NCBI GenBank assembly: GCA_902788605.1
Contig: CADAKX010000026.1
Location: forward strand, 1-52,206
From: an uncultured Prevotellaceae bacterium
Lineage (GTDB): Bacteria > Bacteroidota > Bacteroidia > Bacteroidales > Bacteroidaceae
Direction of reading: 5' to 3'
DNA length: 52,206 bases
Shown here piece after piece: positions 34,329 through 43,777 of this stretch (positions are counted from its first letter, which is position 1; the number at the start of each line of letters is the position of its first letter). A model generated the notes under the pieces. It did no database searches. It saw nothing but the letters and a program-made list of their open reading frames with translations, and was not told where the DNA came from. A program made the position numbers and the translations under genes.

Positions 34329-36374
34329 ATGACAGGAAAGAATATCATATATACGCTGATAGCCTCATTTGTGTTGGCGCTTAGTGCCTGCACAAGTGAG
34401 GATATGAGTGATTCGTTTGATAGGACTGCCGATGGCACCATCGACTTCAACGTGGGTGTTGAGGTTTCGCCTGCCAGCCGAACCATTACTCGTAGTGCCT
34501 CGCCTACATATGTTGCTATGCAGGCAGGCACACAAGTCAGGCTGAAGGTTGACGGCGTGTGGAATAGAAAAGACCCTAAGAACATCAGTCAGAAGACTAC
34601 GTGCACATCAGAAGCGACAACCTCTACTGTTAACAAGTTGTCGTTCTCCGATGAAGAGACACTCTACTGGGATGACTATGGCACAGGCGATCCTGATAAT
34701 CAAGCCAATACCGATCAAGGTCTCCGTGTTCTTGGTGTGGCTGTAGACGGCATGAGTCATGCTCCTGAGGTCAACACCGAGTCTGAGTGGGAAAGTCTTT
34801 CCTGGCCTGTCGCCATAGATGGAGAGAATGTGTTGAATAGCGACATCATCGTCTCCAACAACCTGAAGGCCTACAAGTTTGCTGAAAGAAAAGATGATGA
34901 AGCCAAAAAGATGGTTTTTGTCCATCCACTGAGCAAAATCACCTTTAATATAACGGCTGGTGAGGGCTTTACTAAAGGCACCATTGGTGCGACAGTCAAC
35001 AAGTTCGAAAAGGAACCCATCCTTTGGTTGACCAATGCAACCACCTTGGCGGATATTGAAAAAGAAGCCAATAACTATGTTCTTGCCACAGGTACGGTGA
35101 GTATTCAAAAGGCAGTTGCCGAGAGTGACAACAAAACGTCTAAATATATTGCGGGAACCACCAGCACATCAAACCAGACGATTACTGTTGTTAAGCAGGC
35201 CATCGTCTATCCTGGCACCCCACTCGGTGCCAGTGATGATGCTGTGATTGCCGTGTTGAATGCCGATGACAACATCTATTATATCAGAGCCAAAGAGATT
35301 CGCGAAGCTATGACGAAAGTGGACGGGCATGCTCTCTTCAAGACGTTGCCAGGCTATAACTACATCATTAATATCAAGGTCAATAAGACAGGTGCGCGCT
35401 TGACTGCTACTGTTGCCGACTGGAACGAGGTTAATTCAGACGAGGTTCATCCCATTATCAACGTAGATGCCTTTATCGGTGATCTTGCTGGCAATGCCTC
35501 TCCTGAAGACTTTACCGCTTTTACCTTCTGGCGTAGTGAGAAAATCGCTCAGGACTATCAGCATGAAGCTACTTTAACAGGCACCCCTGATGGTACAACC
35601 GATTGGACTTTCTCTAACACATTATATTGGACGCACCACAATCAGCATTATCATTTCCGTGGAATCTTCCCAACGACCACGGCGGTAACGACAGATACTA
35701 ACGGCCAGCAGTATGTAGAGGTCCACAACGACGCCTATTCAGAAAAGTCATTTCCCAGCAACTTCTTGATGGGTATGCCAGAATTCAGTGGCAAAGACTA
35801 TATGTGCAACAATGAAGACCATGACGCTGTGGACATGCGAATCTATGGCATCTGTGCCCGTTCTTCCGCTATCAACATGAACTTCCGCTATATGATGAGT
35901 CAGGTGGAAGTGAAACTATCCTCAAGTGAGACAACTGCCGATAATTATGTTGATCTTGCTGAGTGTCAGGTGGAATTGGTGAACATTGGAACAGAAGGCC
36001 ATATCCTTCTGAGCGACCGTTCTGCTGTTGTCATGAAGGACAACCAGACATACACTCTTCCTGGTACCAGCAGCACACATTATCATGGCGTTATTGTGCC
36101 CCAGGCATTGGTAAATGCCGATAAGAGCAATAAGGTGAAGTTTAAGATTACTGTCTATGATGATGCATCGCATACAAACAAAGATGTGTACTATGCCGAC
36201 GTGGCTCCTGTTAAGGTGAAAGCTCTTGGTGCCTCAACATCAGAGGCTGTCACGGCATGGGAGTCGGGCACGCATTACGTCTACAATCTGAAGATTACGA
36301 AGACAGAGATAAAGGCAACGGCTTCTCTCACTGATTGGAAGACAGTAGAAGCAAGCGAAGAGGTGTGGTTCTAA
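34329..36374 (+). CDS. Tandem two-domain fimbrillin lipoprotein
   Basis: 681 aa, lipobox LSAC at Cys21 and Thr-Arg at 54-55 (a second Arg at 51). The first half includes ETLYWDDYGTGDPDNQ, MVFVHPLSKITFNITAGEGF and LPGYNYIINIKVNKTG. The second starts near residue 370 (NVDAFIGDLAGNAS) and includes NTLYWTHHNQHYHFRGIFPT, MNFRYMMSQVEVKLSSSET and GTHYVYNLKITKTEIKATAS. The 10-bp spacing to the preceding gene indicates one transcript. Similar to the preceding and following proteins, suggesting gene duplication. Confidence 0.8.
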   Translation: MTGKNIIYTLIASFVLALSACTSEDMSDSFDRTADGTIDFNVGVEVSPASRTITRSASPTYVAMQAGTQVRLKVDGVWNRKDPKNISQKTTCTSEATTSTVNKLSFSDEETLYWDDYGTGDPDNQANTDQGLRVLGVAVDGMSHAPEVNTESEWESLSWPVAIDGENVLNSDIIVSNNLKAYKFAERKDDEAKKMVFVHPLSKITFNITAGEGFTKGTIGATVNKFEKEPILWLTNATTLADIEKEANNYVLATGTVSIQKAVAESDNKTSKYIAGTTSTSNQTITVVKQAIVYPGTPLGASDDAVIAVLNADDNIYYIRAKEIREAMTKVDGHALFKTLPGYNYIINIKVNKTGARLTATVADWNEVNSDEVHPIINVDAFIGDLAGNASPEDFTAFTFWRSEKIAQDYQHEATLTGTPDGTTDWTFSNTLYWTHHNQHYHFRGIFPTTTAVTTDTNGQQYVEVHNDAYSEKSFPSNFLMGMPEFSGKDYMCNNEDHDAVDMRIYGICARSSAINMNFRYMMSQVEVKLSSSETTADNYVDLAECQVELVNIGTEGHILLSDRSAVVMKDNQTYTLPGTSSTHYHGVIVPQALVNADKSNKVKFKITVYDDASHTNKDVYYADVAPVKVKALGASTSEAVTAWESGTHYVYNLKITKTEIKATASLTDWKTVEASEEVWF

Positions 36375-36390
36375 ACAAACAGATAAGTAA

Positions 36391-38214
36391 ATGACAATCA
36401 AGAAATCTATCATACTCGCACTTTCAACCCTGACGTTCATAGGTTGCACCAGTGATGAAGAGGTCTCGCAGGAGCAGAGTCGTCTGCCCTTGACATTCGA
36501 GATAAACTTGTCTGGTAGTCGTCCTGTAACGCGTGCTGTAGGCAGTCAGTTTGAAAAGGATGATATGCTGTTGTGCTATGTGCGCCACGTCTCAGGAAAC
36601 GAGGCAGTACAATCGAAACTCGTAACCATCCAGAACGATGAACCCACAGAATCTCTTTACTGGGATGACTTCAGCGTATCAACGGGCGATGGCTCGAAGG
36701 ACCTCCGCACAGGAGGTCATGGTCTACAGTCATATTATGGCTATTGCTATAACGGTGGCACCCCAACAACGGCACTTGTTGAAACGACGGGTGTTCTTGG
36801 CTGGACAACAGCTGATGATCAACGGGTCGTTGGTGTCATGAAAGCCAACGATCTGTTGTGGTCTGCAGAGCAACTTGCTATTACCTATGATCATGCCAGA
36901 GATGCTCATGGCACGTTGACAGTTCCTTATACCCATGCCATGAGTAAGTTCACTATTGTCGTTGTGGCAGGTAAAGGTTTTCAGTCTGCAGATTTATATG
37001 CTGCAAGTGTTACGCTTAAAGGTATGAGTCAAAAGGGTTTGTTTTCTGCCCCCTCTACTACTGTGACGTCAGAAGGCACAACTGCCGTCAAGATGTATGC
37101 CAATGCCATCTCCACCACGACAGACGTAATGCCTTGCCGTGCTTACGAGGCTGTGACAGTCCCCAAGACACTACTTACTTCCGGCGCTCTGTTGGCAACA
37201 ATAGAGAACATGGATGGCAACAACTATGAGGTTCGTCTTACTGATACTATTCTTGAAGGATGGAAAGACGGTATCAAGGAGGAGCAGAGTCAGAGTGGTG
37301 TTAACTACAAACTCACCATTACGCTGAATAAGCAGGCCATCAGTGTGGTGGCAACCCTGGCCGACTGGACAAATGTTAGTGCCGCAGGCATTGGTGAAAT
37401 TCTTTTCGATGCTGATATTAAGAGTATCAATGTCAACAATGCAACCGGCCTGAAGACTGGCGATTCCTTCTCTTTGTGGATGACAGCCAATGAGACCGAT
37501 TATGGCACACTGACAACAACGGCAGAATACGATGGAAGCAAGTTCGTCAATACGCCTGCCATCTATTGGCCTAATGGCTCCGACAGTTTCTTTTTCCGTG
37601 CTTTAGCTCAGAAGACAGCCAGCAAGACCCTTGAAGCCGTAACGACGATGTCCGTTGCCCAAGGCACAGACCTGTTGTGGGGCACCACAGCAGAACATGT
37701 TGGAACTGAGGCTGATGGCAAGACGACCCACGATTATGCAGAGGGAGCTGCCATTAATCCTCGTACAGGTCAGGTGCCTTTGACTTTCAAACACGCCATG
37801 TGTAATGTGGTTGTAAACCTAGAAACGAGCAGTGATGCATCGGCAGTAGATCTGAAGGATGCTGTTGTGACGCTGACTTCATTGCATCATCATGGTACGG
37901 TAAACATTGCCACAGGCGTTATTGCCCATGATGATACGCCATCAGACAAGACTCTGGATGGAGAAGCGATTATGCTACCTCAAGAGATTGGCGACAATAC
38001 CAAGTTGAAGATAACCCTTGCCGACGGCACCACCTATTCATTGCTGCTGAACCAGTGTGAGGACGCATCAGGAAAGGCTGTTGCCAGATGGCAGAGTGGC
38101 AACAAATACACCTATACTATCAGTCTGAAGAAAGAGCAGATCCAGTTCCGAGCCTTGGTAGAGGATTGGATAGAGAAGACAGGCAGTGGAAATGCCACAC
38201 TTGATTGGGACTAA
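36391..38214 (+). CDS. Tandem two-domain fimbrillin lipoprotein
   Basis: 607 aa, lipobox FIGC at Cys19 and Thr-Arg at 47-48. First domain: ESLYWDDFSVSTGDGSKD, VPYTHAMSKFTIVVVAGKGF and SGVNYKLTITLNKQAISVVA. Second domain from about residue 334: PAIYWPNGSDSFFFRALAQK, VPLTFKHAMCNVVVNLETS and SGNKYTYTISLKKEQIQFRA, ending VEDWIEKTGSGNATLDWD. The paired strand motifs show that the two halves are homologous. 16 bp after the preceding gene. Confidence 0.8.
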   Translation: MTIKKSIILALSTLTFIGCTSDEEVSQEQSRLPLTFEINLSGSRPVTRAVGSQFEKDDMLLCYVRHVSGNEAVQSKLVTIQNDEPTESLYWDDFSVSTGDGSKDLRTGGHGLQSYYGYCYNGGTPTTALVETTGVLGWTTADDQRVVGVMKANDLLWSAEQLAITYDHARDAHGTLTVPYTHAMSKFTIVVVAGKGFQSADLYAASVTLKGMSQKGLFSAPSTTVTSEGTTAVKMYANAISTTTDVMPCRAYEAVTVPKTLLTSGALLATIENMDGNNYEVRLTDTILEGWKDGIKEEQSQSGVNYKLTITLNKQAISVVATLADWTNVSAAGIGEILFDADIKSINVNNATGLKTGDSFSLWMTANETDYGTLTTTAEYDGSKFVNTPAIYWPNGSDSFFFRALAQKTASKTLEAVTTMSVAQGTDLLWGTTAEHVGTEADGKTTHDYAEGAAINPRTGQVPLTFKHAMCNVVVNLETSSDASAVDLKDAVVTLTSLHHHGTVNIATGVIAHDDTPSDKTLDGEAIMLPQEIGDNTKLKITLADGTTYSLLLNQCEDASGKAVARWQSGNKYTYTISLKKEQIQFRALVEDWIEKTGSGNATLDWD

Positions 38215-38243
38215 GTACCGTGATGGAAAAAGAATTGCGAACA

Positions 38244-39422
38244 ATGACAATCAGAAAGTATCTGTATATGACCTTGGCATTGGTGATGAGCGCTTGCTCT
38301 GAACAGGATGCTTGCGACGCCCCCCTGCAGTCAGAGGTTAGGATGCCTGTGCTGTTCTCGGCAGGCAACAGCGACGTTGCGCTTACTCGTGCTTCCGCTA
38401 CCTATATGCCTCAGGACAGTCGCTTCGTTTGCTCCATGTTCTTCCATGCTGGTGCCAATGATACCAATAAATCAGCGTTCTATGCTGTCGATGGCATTCC
38501 TGTTGAGGATGTCAATATGGCAACCACCTGGTTGAAGATTAACAATACCATAGGTAATGCCGTATATTGGAACAGTACCTATGATGCAGCCTTGAAAACA
38601 GACATCTATGGTTTCGACGAGAATGCCAAATGTTTCTATTGGCAGAACCGTCTGGACCACCTCTTCTTGGCTTTGGCAGACTATCACCAACTGAGTTCGG
38701 ACAATGGTACCACAGGCACGCTAAAACTCTATCCAGAAGTTACGAGTCAGTATAAGGGGCAATATATGCTGGCCTACGACCTGACAAGAGGCAACAAGAC
38801 GGCGATGACAGAACAGCCAGACCCCATCCAGGCCATAGCGACAGCATGTCCCTCAGGAGCCACGCCCGAAGCCAATCGTGTAAAACTGTTCTTCAAGCAT
38901 CAGTTCTCGCAGATTCAGGTCAACCTGAAGAACTCACAAGACGCATCCGTCGCCATCGACGAGACCATGATAGAAAGCGTCGAGTTGCTTGGTGTAGCCG
39001 AAACAGGCTATGTGGCCTATTGCATCAAGTCCGATGGCTCCGTTCCTTCCACGACCTCTGCCCCCATCAATGTCGATGATGCCAAATACGCCAGCACCAA
39101 GAAAGACAATCCCTATGGCTCGTCGTTTAAGATGTTCCAGCATCCGACCCCTGTTGCCGGCTATCTGAAATCGTTCGAGGGTATTGCCTTTGGCACGCTT
39201 CAGGGCATCCGTATCACTTGGAAGGAATCCAATGCTTCCGATGCCGTGAAACATGTTGCCACCTACAAAGGCGTCAAGAACCTGGCGCTTGAGAGCAGCA
39301 GGAAGTACATATATAATATTGAGTTGCGTCGTAGTCTGATAGCCCAGGTCACAGCCAAGATAACCCCTTGGGAGATGGACGAGACAGATTATGAGACCGA
39401 TGGCACGATTAACAACGAATAG
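38244..39422 (+). CDS. Fimbrillin family lipoprotein (single domain)
   Basis: 392 aa from the ATG of MTIRKYLYMT; an ATG at 38223 is an alternative. Lipobox MSAC at Cys18 and Thr-Arg at 48-49. Fimbrillin landmarks: VYWNSTYDAALKTDIYGFD, VKLFFKHQFSQIQVNLKNSQ and SSRKYIYNIELRRSLIAQVT followed by ITPWEMDETDY. The C-terminus IAQVTAKITPW resembles the closing strand of the other pilins. Confidence 0.8.
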   Translation: MTIRKYLYMTLALVMSACSEQDACDAPLQSEVRMPVLFSAGNSDVALTRASATYMPQDSRFVCSMFFHAGANDTNKSAFYAVDGIPVEDVNMATTWLKINNTIGNAVYWNSTYDAALKTDIYGFDENAKCFYWQNRLDHLFLALADYHQLSSDNGTTGTLKLYPEVTSQYKGQYMLAYDLTRGNKTAMTEQPDPIQAIATACPSGATPEANRVKLFFKHQFSQIQVNLKNSQDASVAIDETMIESVELLGVAETGYVAYCIKSDGSVPSTTSAPINVDDAKYASTKKDNPYGSSFKMFQHPTPVAGYLKSFEGIAFGTLQGIRITWKESNASDAVKHVATYKGVKNLALESSRKYIYNIELRRSLIAQVTAKITPWEMDETDYETDGTINNE

Positions 39423-39423
39423 A

Positions 39424-42021
39424 ATGATTAAGAATTACATACATCGAATCTTCCAGATAGTCCTGGTGGCTTGTTTCGTGTTAATGACTACGGGCTGCCG
39501 CGAGACAATGGATGGCATATTCTCAAATGATATCGAAGAAGGTGAGGAAGTCCTGTTTGCCACTTCGCTGTCAACAGATGTCGTTACACGTTCTGTTGAA
39601 GGATATAGTGTTCCCCAAGAGAATTATCAGTTTACCATCGGTATGTATATTGATGATACGCACAAGGTGGGCGAAGGCACATATAACACCATCGTTGGAG
39701 ATGAGATAGGGACGTTAGCAGCCGAAACGCCTTTGTATTGGCATAGCACCACAACGGCCTATGGCTTCAAGGCAACTGCTGGCACGACAGATTTGGAGAC
39801 TGATCAGACCACGAAAGAAAAGTGGCTATTGCAAGACCGCTTGGAAGGAGATGCTGATGGCTATAAGACCGCTAAGGAATGGAAAGCATATAATAAAGAA
39901 ACGAAACTTGTCAGTAATGATGAGGACTACAAGAAGATTCCCCTTTATATGCACCACCAGCGTTCACTCATTACCATCATCCTGAAGGCAGGCGAGGGCG
40001 TGAGTCGCAAGGCGCTGGCTTTTGACGTGGCAGAGAACGACCTGAGCGCTCAGATCTTTTCTCACTCCACAGAGGCGTTGGCCATCACCCCTCTGGCCAA
40101 GGAAGCATTTGTTGATTATGAGAAAGACAAGAACGGAGATGTTGAGAGTCAGGTGAGCACCACGCGTTATGATGCCATCGTTGAGCCATACGACTACTCT
40201 GCCAACCCCTCAACAGACCTCATTGCAAAGATTACCCTTTCTGGTCAGCATTACTCGTTTTATGCCAGTAACGACTTTAGGTTTAATGATGCCGATAACA
40301 ACAATAGAGATAGCTATAACCTGGAGCCAGGCAAACACCTGATCATCACGGTGACATTGAGTCGCGATAGTCGAATGGTGATGATGTCGGCCTATATTGA
40401 GGATTGGACAGAAGACGTTACCAACACCATCTGTGACGACTATGGTAATGCTGGCGAGCCCATCAAGATCAAGACTCGCGAGGAACTGATAGCTTTTCTT
40501 AGTGATGACACCAAGAACCAGGCAGGCAATGTCGCCCTTGTCACCAATGACATTGACCTTGAGGACTGGTCGCAGACCTACGACCTTCATTGTACGCTGA
40601 GTCTTGGTGGCTGCACTTTGCTTAGCAACTACCGTTTCCTGAACAAGATGACAGATGCTGCCAGTCTGCAGAATGGCACCATCCAGATTGGCGGATTGGT
40701 AGATGCAGCCATTGCCCAGGAGAATCATGGTAGCATCGTGGCTGTTGACGTCACAGCAAAAGAAGGTGCAGAGGCTCAGGCCACCGTGGCAGGTGTCGTC
40801 ATAGACAACATGGGCAGCATCTCAAAATGCCATTCTGCCCTGAAAGTCAATGGCACCACCTCTGCGACATATGTGGGAGGTATTGCCGCCACATCTCTTT
40901 CCTCCGACAATTCCACTGCCATCATCGATGGTTGCACGGTGACCAATCGCGTGAGTGGTGGTTCCTGTGGTGGTGGCATTGTGGGGCATGCCAATGGCTA
41001 TGTTACCAACAATACCTTTGAGTATGGCATCACGTGGTTGCAGGACAAAGACAAATACAAGAATATCATTGGTGTCAAGAACGCCAGTCATTCCTTCACA
41101 GCTAGTAATAATGCGTGGCCAACGGTCGATGCCGACTTGGACCTTGACAATGCCACAGCAACAGAGAAACGGTATTCAGGTATTATCGACAGCGAGGCAG
41201 AACTCCGTACCTCTACGACGATCACTAATTCCACCATGCGTTTCCGCCTGGCCCAGGACATCACCGTCCATGCTACCACAGGTGATGTGGTCTATGAACT
41301 GGATGGCAACGACAAGCAGATTACCACAGAGGCCATGATCTTTAATGCCATCACAGGCAAGATGCACGACCTCACCATCTTTGTGTCAAAGGATCTCGTT
41401 GCTCAGCCAGACGAGAATGCCGCTACCGATGCCATCGCCCCTCTGGCCTTTGAGGTTCATGGCGAGGAATCAGAACTCAGCAATATCAAGGTGAAGATGG
41501 CTGATGGCACACGTATCCAAGCAGCCAATCCTGCTGGTGTTGTCGTTTGGGCCTGGGGAGGCGCCACCATTCGTCATTGTGAGGTCAAGGCCGATATTCA
41601 GGCGTGGGTGGTTTCTACGATTACCCAAGGCCGTAAGTTTGCTGGTGGCATTGTCTCTACAGCCTCAAAGGCCACTGTCACCCAATGTGTCTTCCACTCT
41701 ATCAACAGCACGCTGACGGGTTCTGAATCCAGTATTATCTATTATGGTGGCATTGTGGGTGGTATTGAGAAGAAGGATGGTTCGTCTGACGAGCCAGCCC
41801 TGACCATCACAGACTGTACCTGTTTTGCAAAGGTTGCTGACGACAGCCATCATGGTGGCATCTTAGGTAATGCGCTGTCTGGCACTAACACCAATGCTAC
41901 CAAAGACTGTCAGGGCAACTGGTGGCCTTTGGATTGCAATGGCGTTGGCACCTTTATCGGAAGTGTAGAGGCAACGATTGGCAAGCGCAATGCCATCACG
42001 CCTTCAGAAAAACCATTCTAA
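39424..42021 (+). CDS. Fimbrillin-like lipoprotein with C-terminal beta-helix/GLUG region (tip adhesin candidate)
   Basis: 865 aa from the ATG at 39424. Lipobox TTGC at Cys25 and Thr-Arg at 55-56. The N-terminal ~340 residues are fimbrillin-like (PLYWHSTTTAYGFKATAGTT, PLYMHHQRSLITIILKAGEG, ILDLEPGKH-type strand ending MMSAYIEDWTED). From about residue 348 (IKTREELIAFLSDD, then VALVTNDIDLEDW) the protein changes to repeats rich in Gly, Val and Ser such as YVGGIAATS, CGGGIVGHANG and YYGGIVGGIEKK, typical of GLUG/beta-helix surface domains. It is the first of four proteins with this layout. Confidence 0.78.
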   Translation: MIKNYIHRIFQIVLVACFVLMTTGCRETMDGIFSNDIEEGEEVLFATSLSTDVVTRSVEGYSVPQENYQFTIGMYIDDTHKVGEGTYNTIVGDEIGTLAAETPLYWHSTTTAYGFKATAGTTDLETDQTTKEKWLLQDRLEGDADGYKTAKEWKAYNKETKLVSNDEDYKKIPLYMHHQRSLITIILKAGEGVSRKALAFDVAENDLSAQIFSHSTEALAITPLAKEAFVDYEKDKNGDVESQVSTTRYDAIVEPYDYSANPSTDLIAKITLSGQHYSFYASNDFRFNDADNNNRDSYNLEPGKHLIITVTLSRDSRMVMMSAYIEDWTEDVTNTICDDYGNAGEPIKIKTREELIAFLSDDTKNQAGNVALVTNDIDLEDWSQTYDLHCTLSLGGCTLLSNYRFLNKMTDAASLQNGTIQIGGLVDAAIAQENHGSIVAVDVTAKEGAEAQATVAGVVIDNMGSISKCHSALKVNGTTSATYVGGIAATSLSSDNSTAIIDGCTVTNRVSGGSCGGGIVGHANGYVTNNTFEYGITWLQDKDKYKNIIGVKNASHSFTASNNAWPTVDADLDLDNATATEKRYSGIIDSEAELRTSTTITNSTMRFRLAQDITVHATTGDVVYELDGNDKQITTEAMIFNAITGKMHDLTIFVSKDLVAQPDENAATDAIAPLAFEVHGEESELSNIKVKMADGTRIQAANPAGVVVWAWGGATIRHCEVKADIQAWVVSTITQGRKFAGGIVSTASKATVTQCVFHSINSTLTGSESSIIYYGGIVGGIEKKDGSSDEPALTITDCTCFAKVADDSHHGGILGNALSGTNTNATKDCQGNWWPLDCNGVGTFIGSVEATIGKRNAITPSEKPF

Positions 42022-43772
42022 TGATGAAAAAGGAATTAAGAAAATCTCTCTCTCTGGCAGTAGGCCTCTTCATGTTGGCTGCTTGCTCCTCTCAAGACGA
42101 CAGCCTCTTGACAACTGCCGATGATACAGACGTCATCCATGTTGCTGCTGTGAGCACCGACGATATGGTGACAACAGCTGCTGTCACCCGTGCTGGTGTG
42201 GCTGCCGAGACTGTTGACTGGCTGACAGACGCGCTGAAGAAAGGCATGGATATCACCTACTACAAGGCTGAGAGCGCCAAACAGAAAGCACGACTCAAGC
42301 TGGAGACGGATGCCCTTGGTAATATCCAGACCTCGGATGGCGGCGTCACAATATACAGTCTCAACGCCTACGACAGCAATGGGCAGTTGACATCCATACC
42401 AGCCAAATGGCAGGACAATGGTGCACACACCTTTCAGGGTGTCTTTGTCCCCACAGGGCTCAAGACGCAGCAGTCAGCTCATACCTACGATGATCTGACT
42501 CATTATACAGCCATCCCGCCCTCGACCAAGATTTCCGCCACTGTTGGACGCATCACTATTCCCCTGCAACATCGTCTGGCTCGTGTGGTGGCCTATGTGC
42601 TGATAGATAAAAGTCTGAATGCCCAGTTGAAGGGCTATGACAAAGACCATTACAACGCCGCAGACACCAAACTGCGATTCTGTCACGTGAAGACCCTTGA
42701 CTATGTCTCTTCCGATGGTCAGCCTGTATGGAAAGAAGAGCGAAAGGCGATTCCCAACTATCTGGGTGAGCAGAACGTCACATTGTATAAGGACAAGTCA
42801 ATAGGCAAACTCGTCTTCCCTACTGATGACAATTGGGACGATGCTCATGCCGACTATGTGTCAAAGGGAAATCAAAGCAGTTATACCCGTATGGACTATG
42901 GCTCTGCTCCCTACTATGACCTTATTGTCTGTCCCACCTATACGGAGGCCACAACAGGCACCCATGTGATGTATGACGAAGCCAGCACTTCTGCCGAGGG
43001 AACCAACAAAATTGACTTCGAACTGACGCTCGACAATGACTTGGAGTACGAGAAACAGTTTGTCTTTGACCTGAATGCCAACGACGAGACGGTGGTCTAT
43101 CTTCGTGTGAGTCCTGAGCGAATCGACTATAACAGCACGGGGGCACGCCTCTGGAAAGAGAGCAGCTATCATGATGAGTATTATGGTGTCAACAATCAGA
43201 ACGGTAACAATCTGTCGAAAACTGGTGGCAGTTGGCAGCGTGCCTATACCAACAGCACCCTGGGCGTAGGCGTTACCGATGGTCACTATTATGATGCAGA
43301 CCCAGAAGACAAGGAAGCTCAGTATGTGGACGACGACAAGTTTGTTGAGATGCTTGCTGAGGCCCATGCCAACGGCAAGCATCATGGCGACTATTTCATC
43401 CTTCAGAAAGACATCACCATCGACCTCTCGAAGTTTGATGAGGCTTTCGTCTTTACAGGCCATCTGGATGCTTTAGACCATACCATCACCCTGACAGGAG
43501 CCACCAATGGGCACAACTGGCTGTTTGCAGGACAGAACGGCATCTATACCACTGCTCAGGAAAACGACAGGAATGCCTCTTGGGAAGCCAACGTACATCT
43601 TGAAGGCAGCAACTGGGTGCCGACAGCGGGATGGCGTTCAGAGATTGTCAATGCAACAGTCTCTGGAGGAGCACTTTTCAAGGACAGAACAGCCATCTCA
43701 GGCTATGTCAATAACTGTCAGGATGCCAATGGGGCAGTAGAAAACAACATACCAGCCCTCCCAACCTATTAG
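42021..43772 (+). CDS. Fimbrillin-like lipoprotein with C-terminal beta-helix-like region
   Basis: 583 aa. The ATG at 42021 shares one base with the previous stop (TAATG); an ATG at 42024 is equally possible. Lipobox LAAC at Cys22 and Thr-Arg at 56-57. The fimbrillin-like part includes HTFQGVFVPTGLKTQQSAHT and ITIPLQHRLARVVAYVLIDK. From about residue 436, DDKFVEMLAEAHANGKHHGD, FILQKDITIDL and LDHTITLTGATNGHNW match the helix-then-DIxL start of the beta-helix region in the neighbouring proteins, but the region is shorter here. Confidence 0.75.
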   Translation: MMKKELRKSLSLAVGLFMLAACSSQDDSLLTTADDTDVIHVAAVSTDDMVTTAAVTRAGVAAETVDWLTDALKKGMDITYYKAESAKQKARLKLETDALGNIQTSDGGVTIYSLNAYDSNGQLTSIPAKWQDNGAHTFQGVFVPTGLKTQQSAHTYDDLTHYTAIPPSTKISATVGRITIPLQHRLARVVAYVLIDKSLNAQLKGYDKDHYNAADTKLRFCHVKTLDYVSSDGQPVWKEERKAIPNYLGEQNVTLYKDKSIGKLVFPTDDNWDDAHADYVSKGNQSSYTRMDYGSAPYYDLIVCPTYTEATTGTHVMYDEASTSAEGTNKIDFELTLDNDLEYEKQFVFDLNANDETVVYLRVSPERIDYNSTGARLWKESSYHDEYYGVNNQNGNNLSKTGGSWQRAYTNSTLGVGVTDGHYYDADPEDKEAQYVDDDKFVEMLAEAHANGKHHGDYFILQKDITIDLSKFDEAFVFTGHLDALDHTITLTGATNGHNWLFAGQNGIYTTAQENDRNASWEANVHLEGSNWVPTAGWRSEIVNATVSGGALFKDRTAISGYVNNCQDANGAVENNIPALPTY

Positions 43773-43777
43773 AGAAG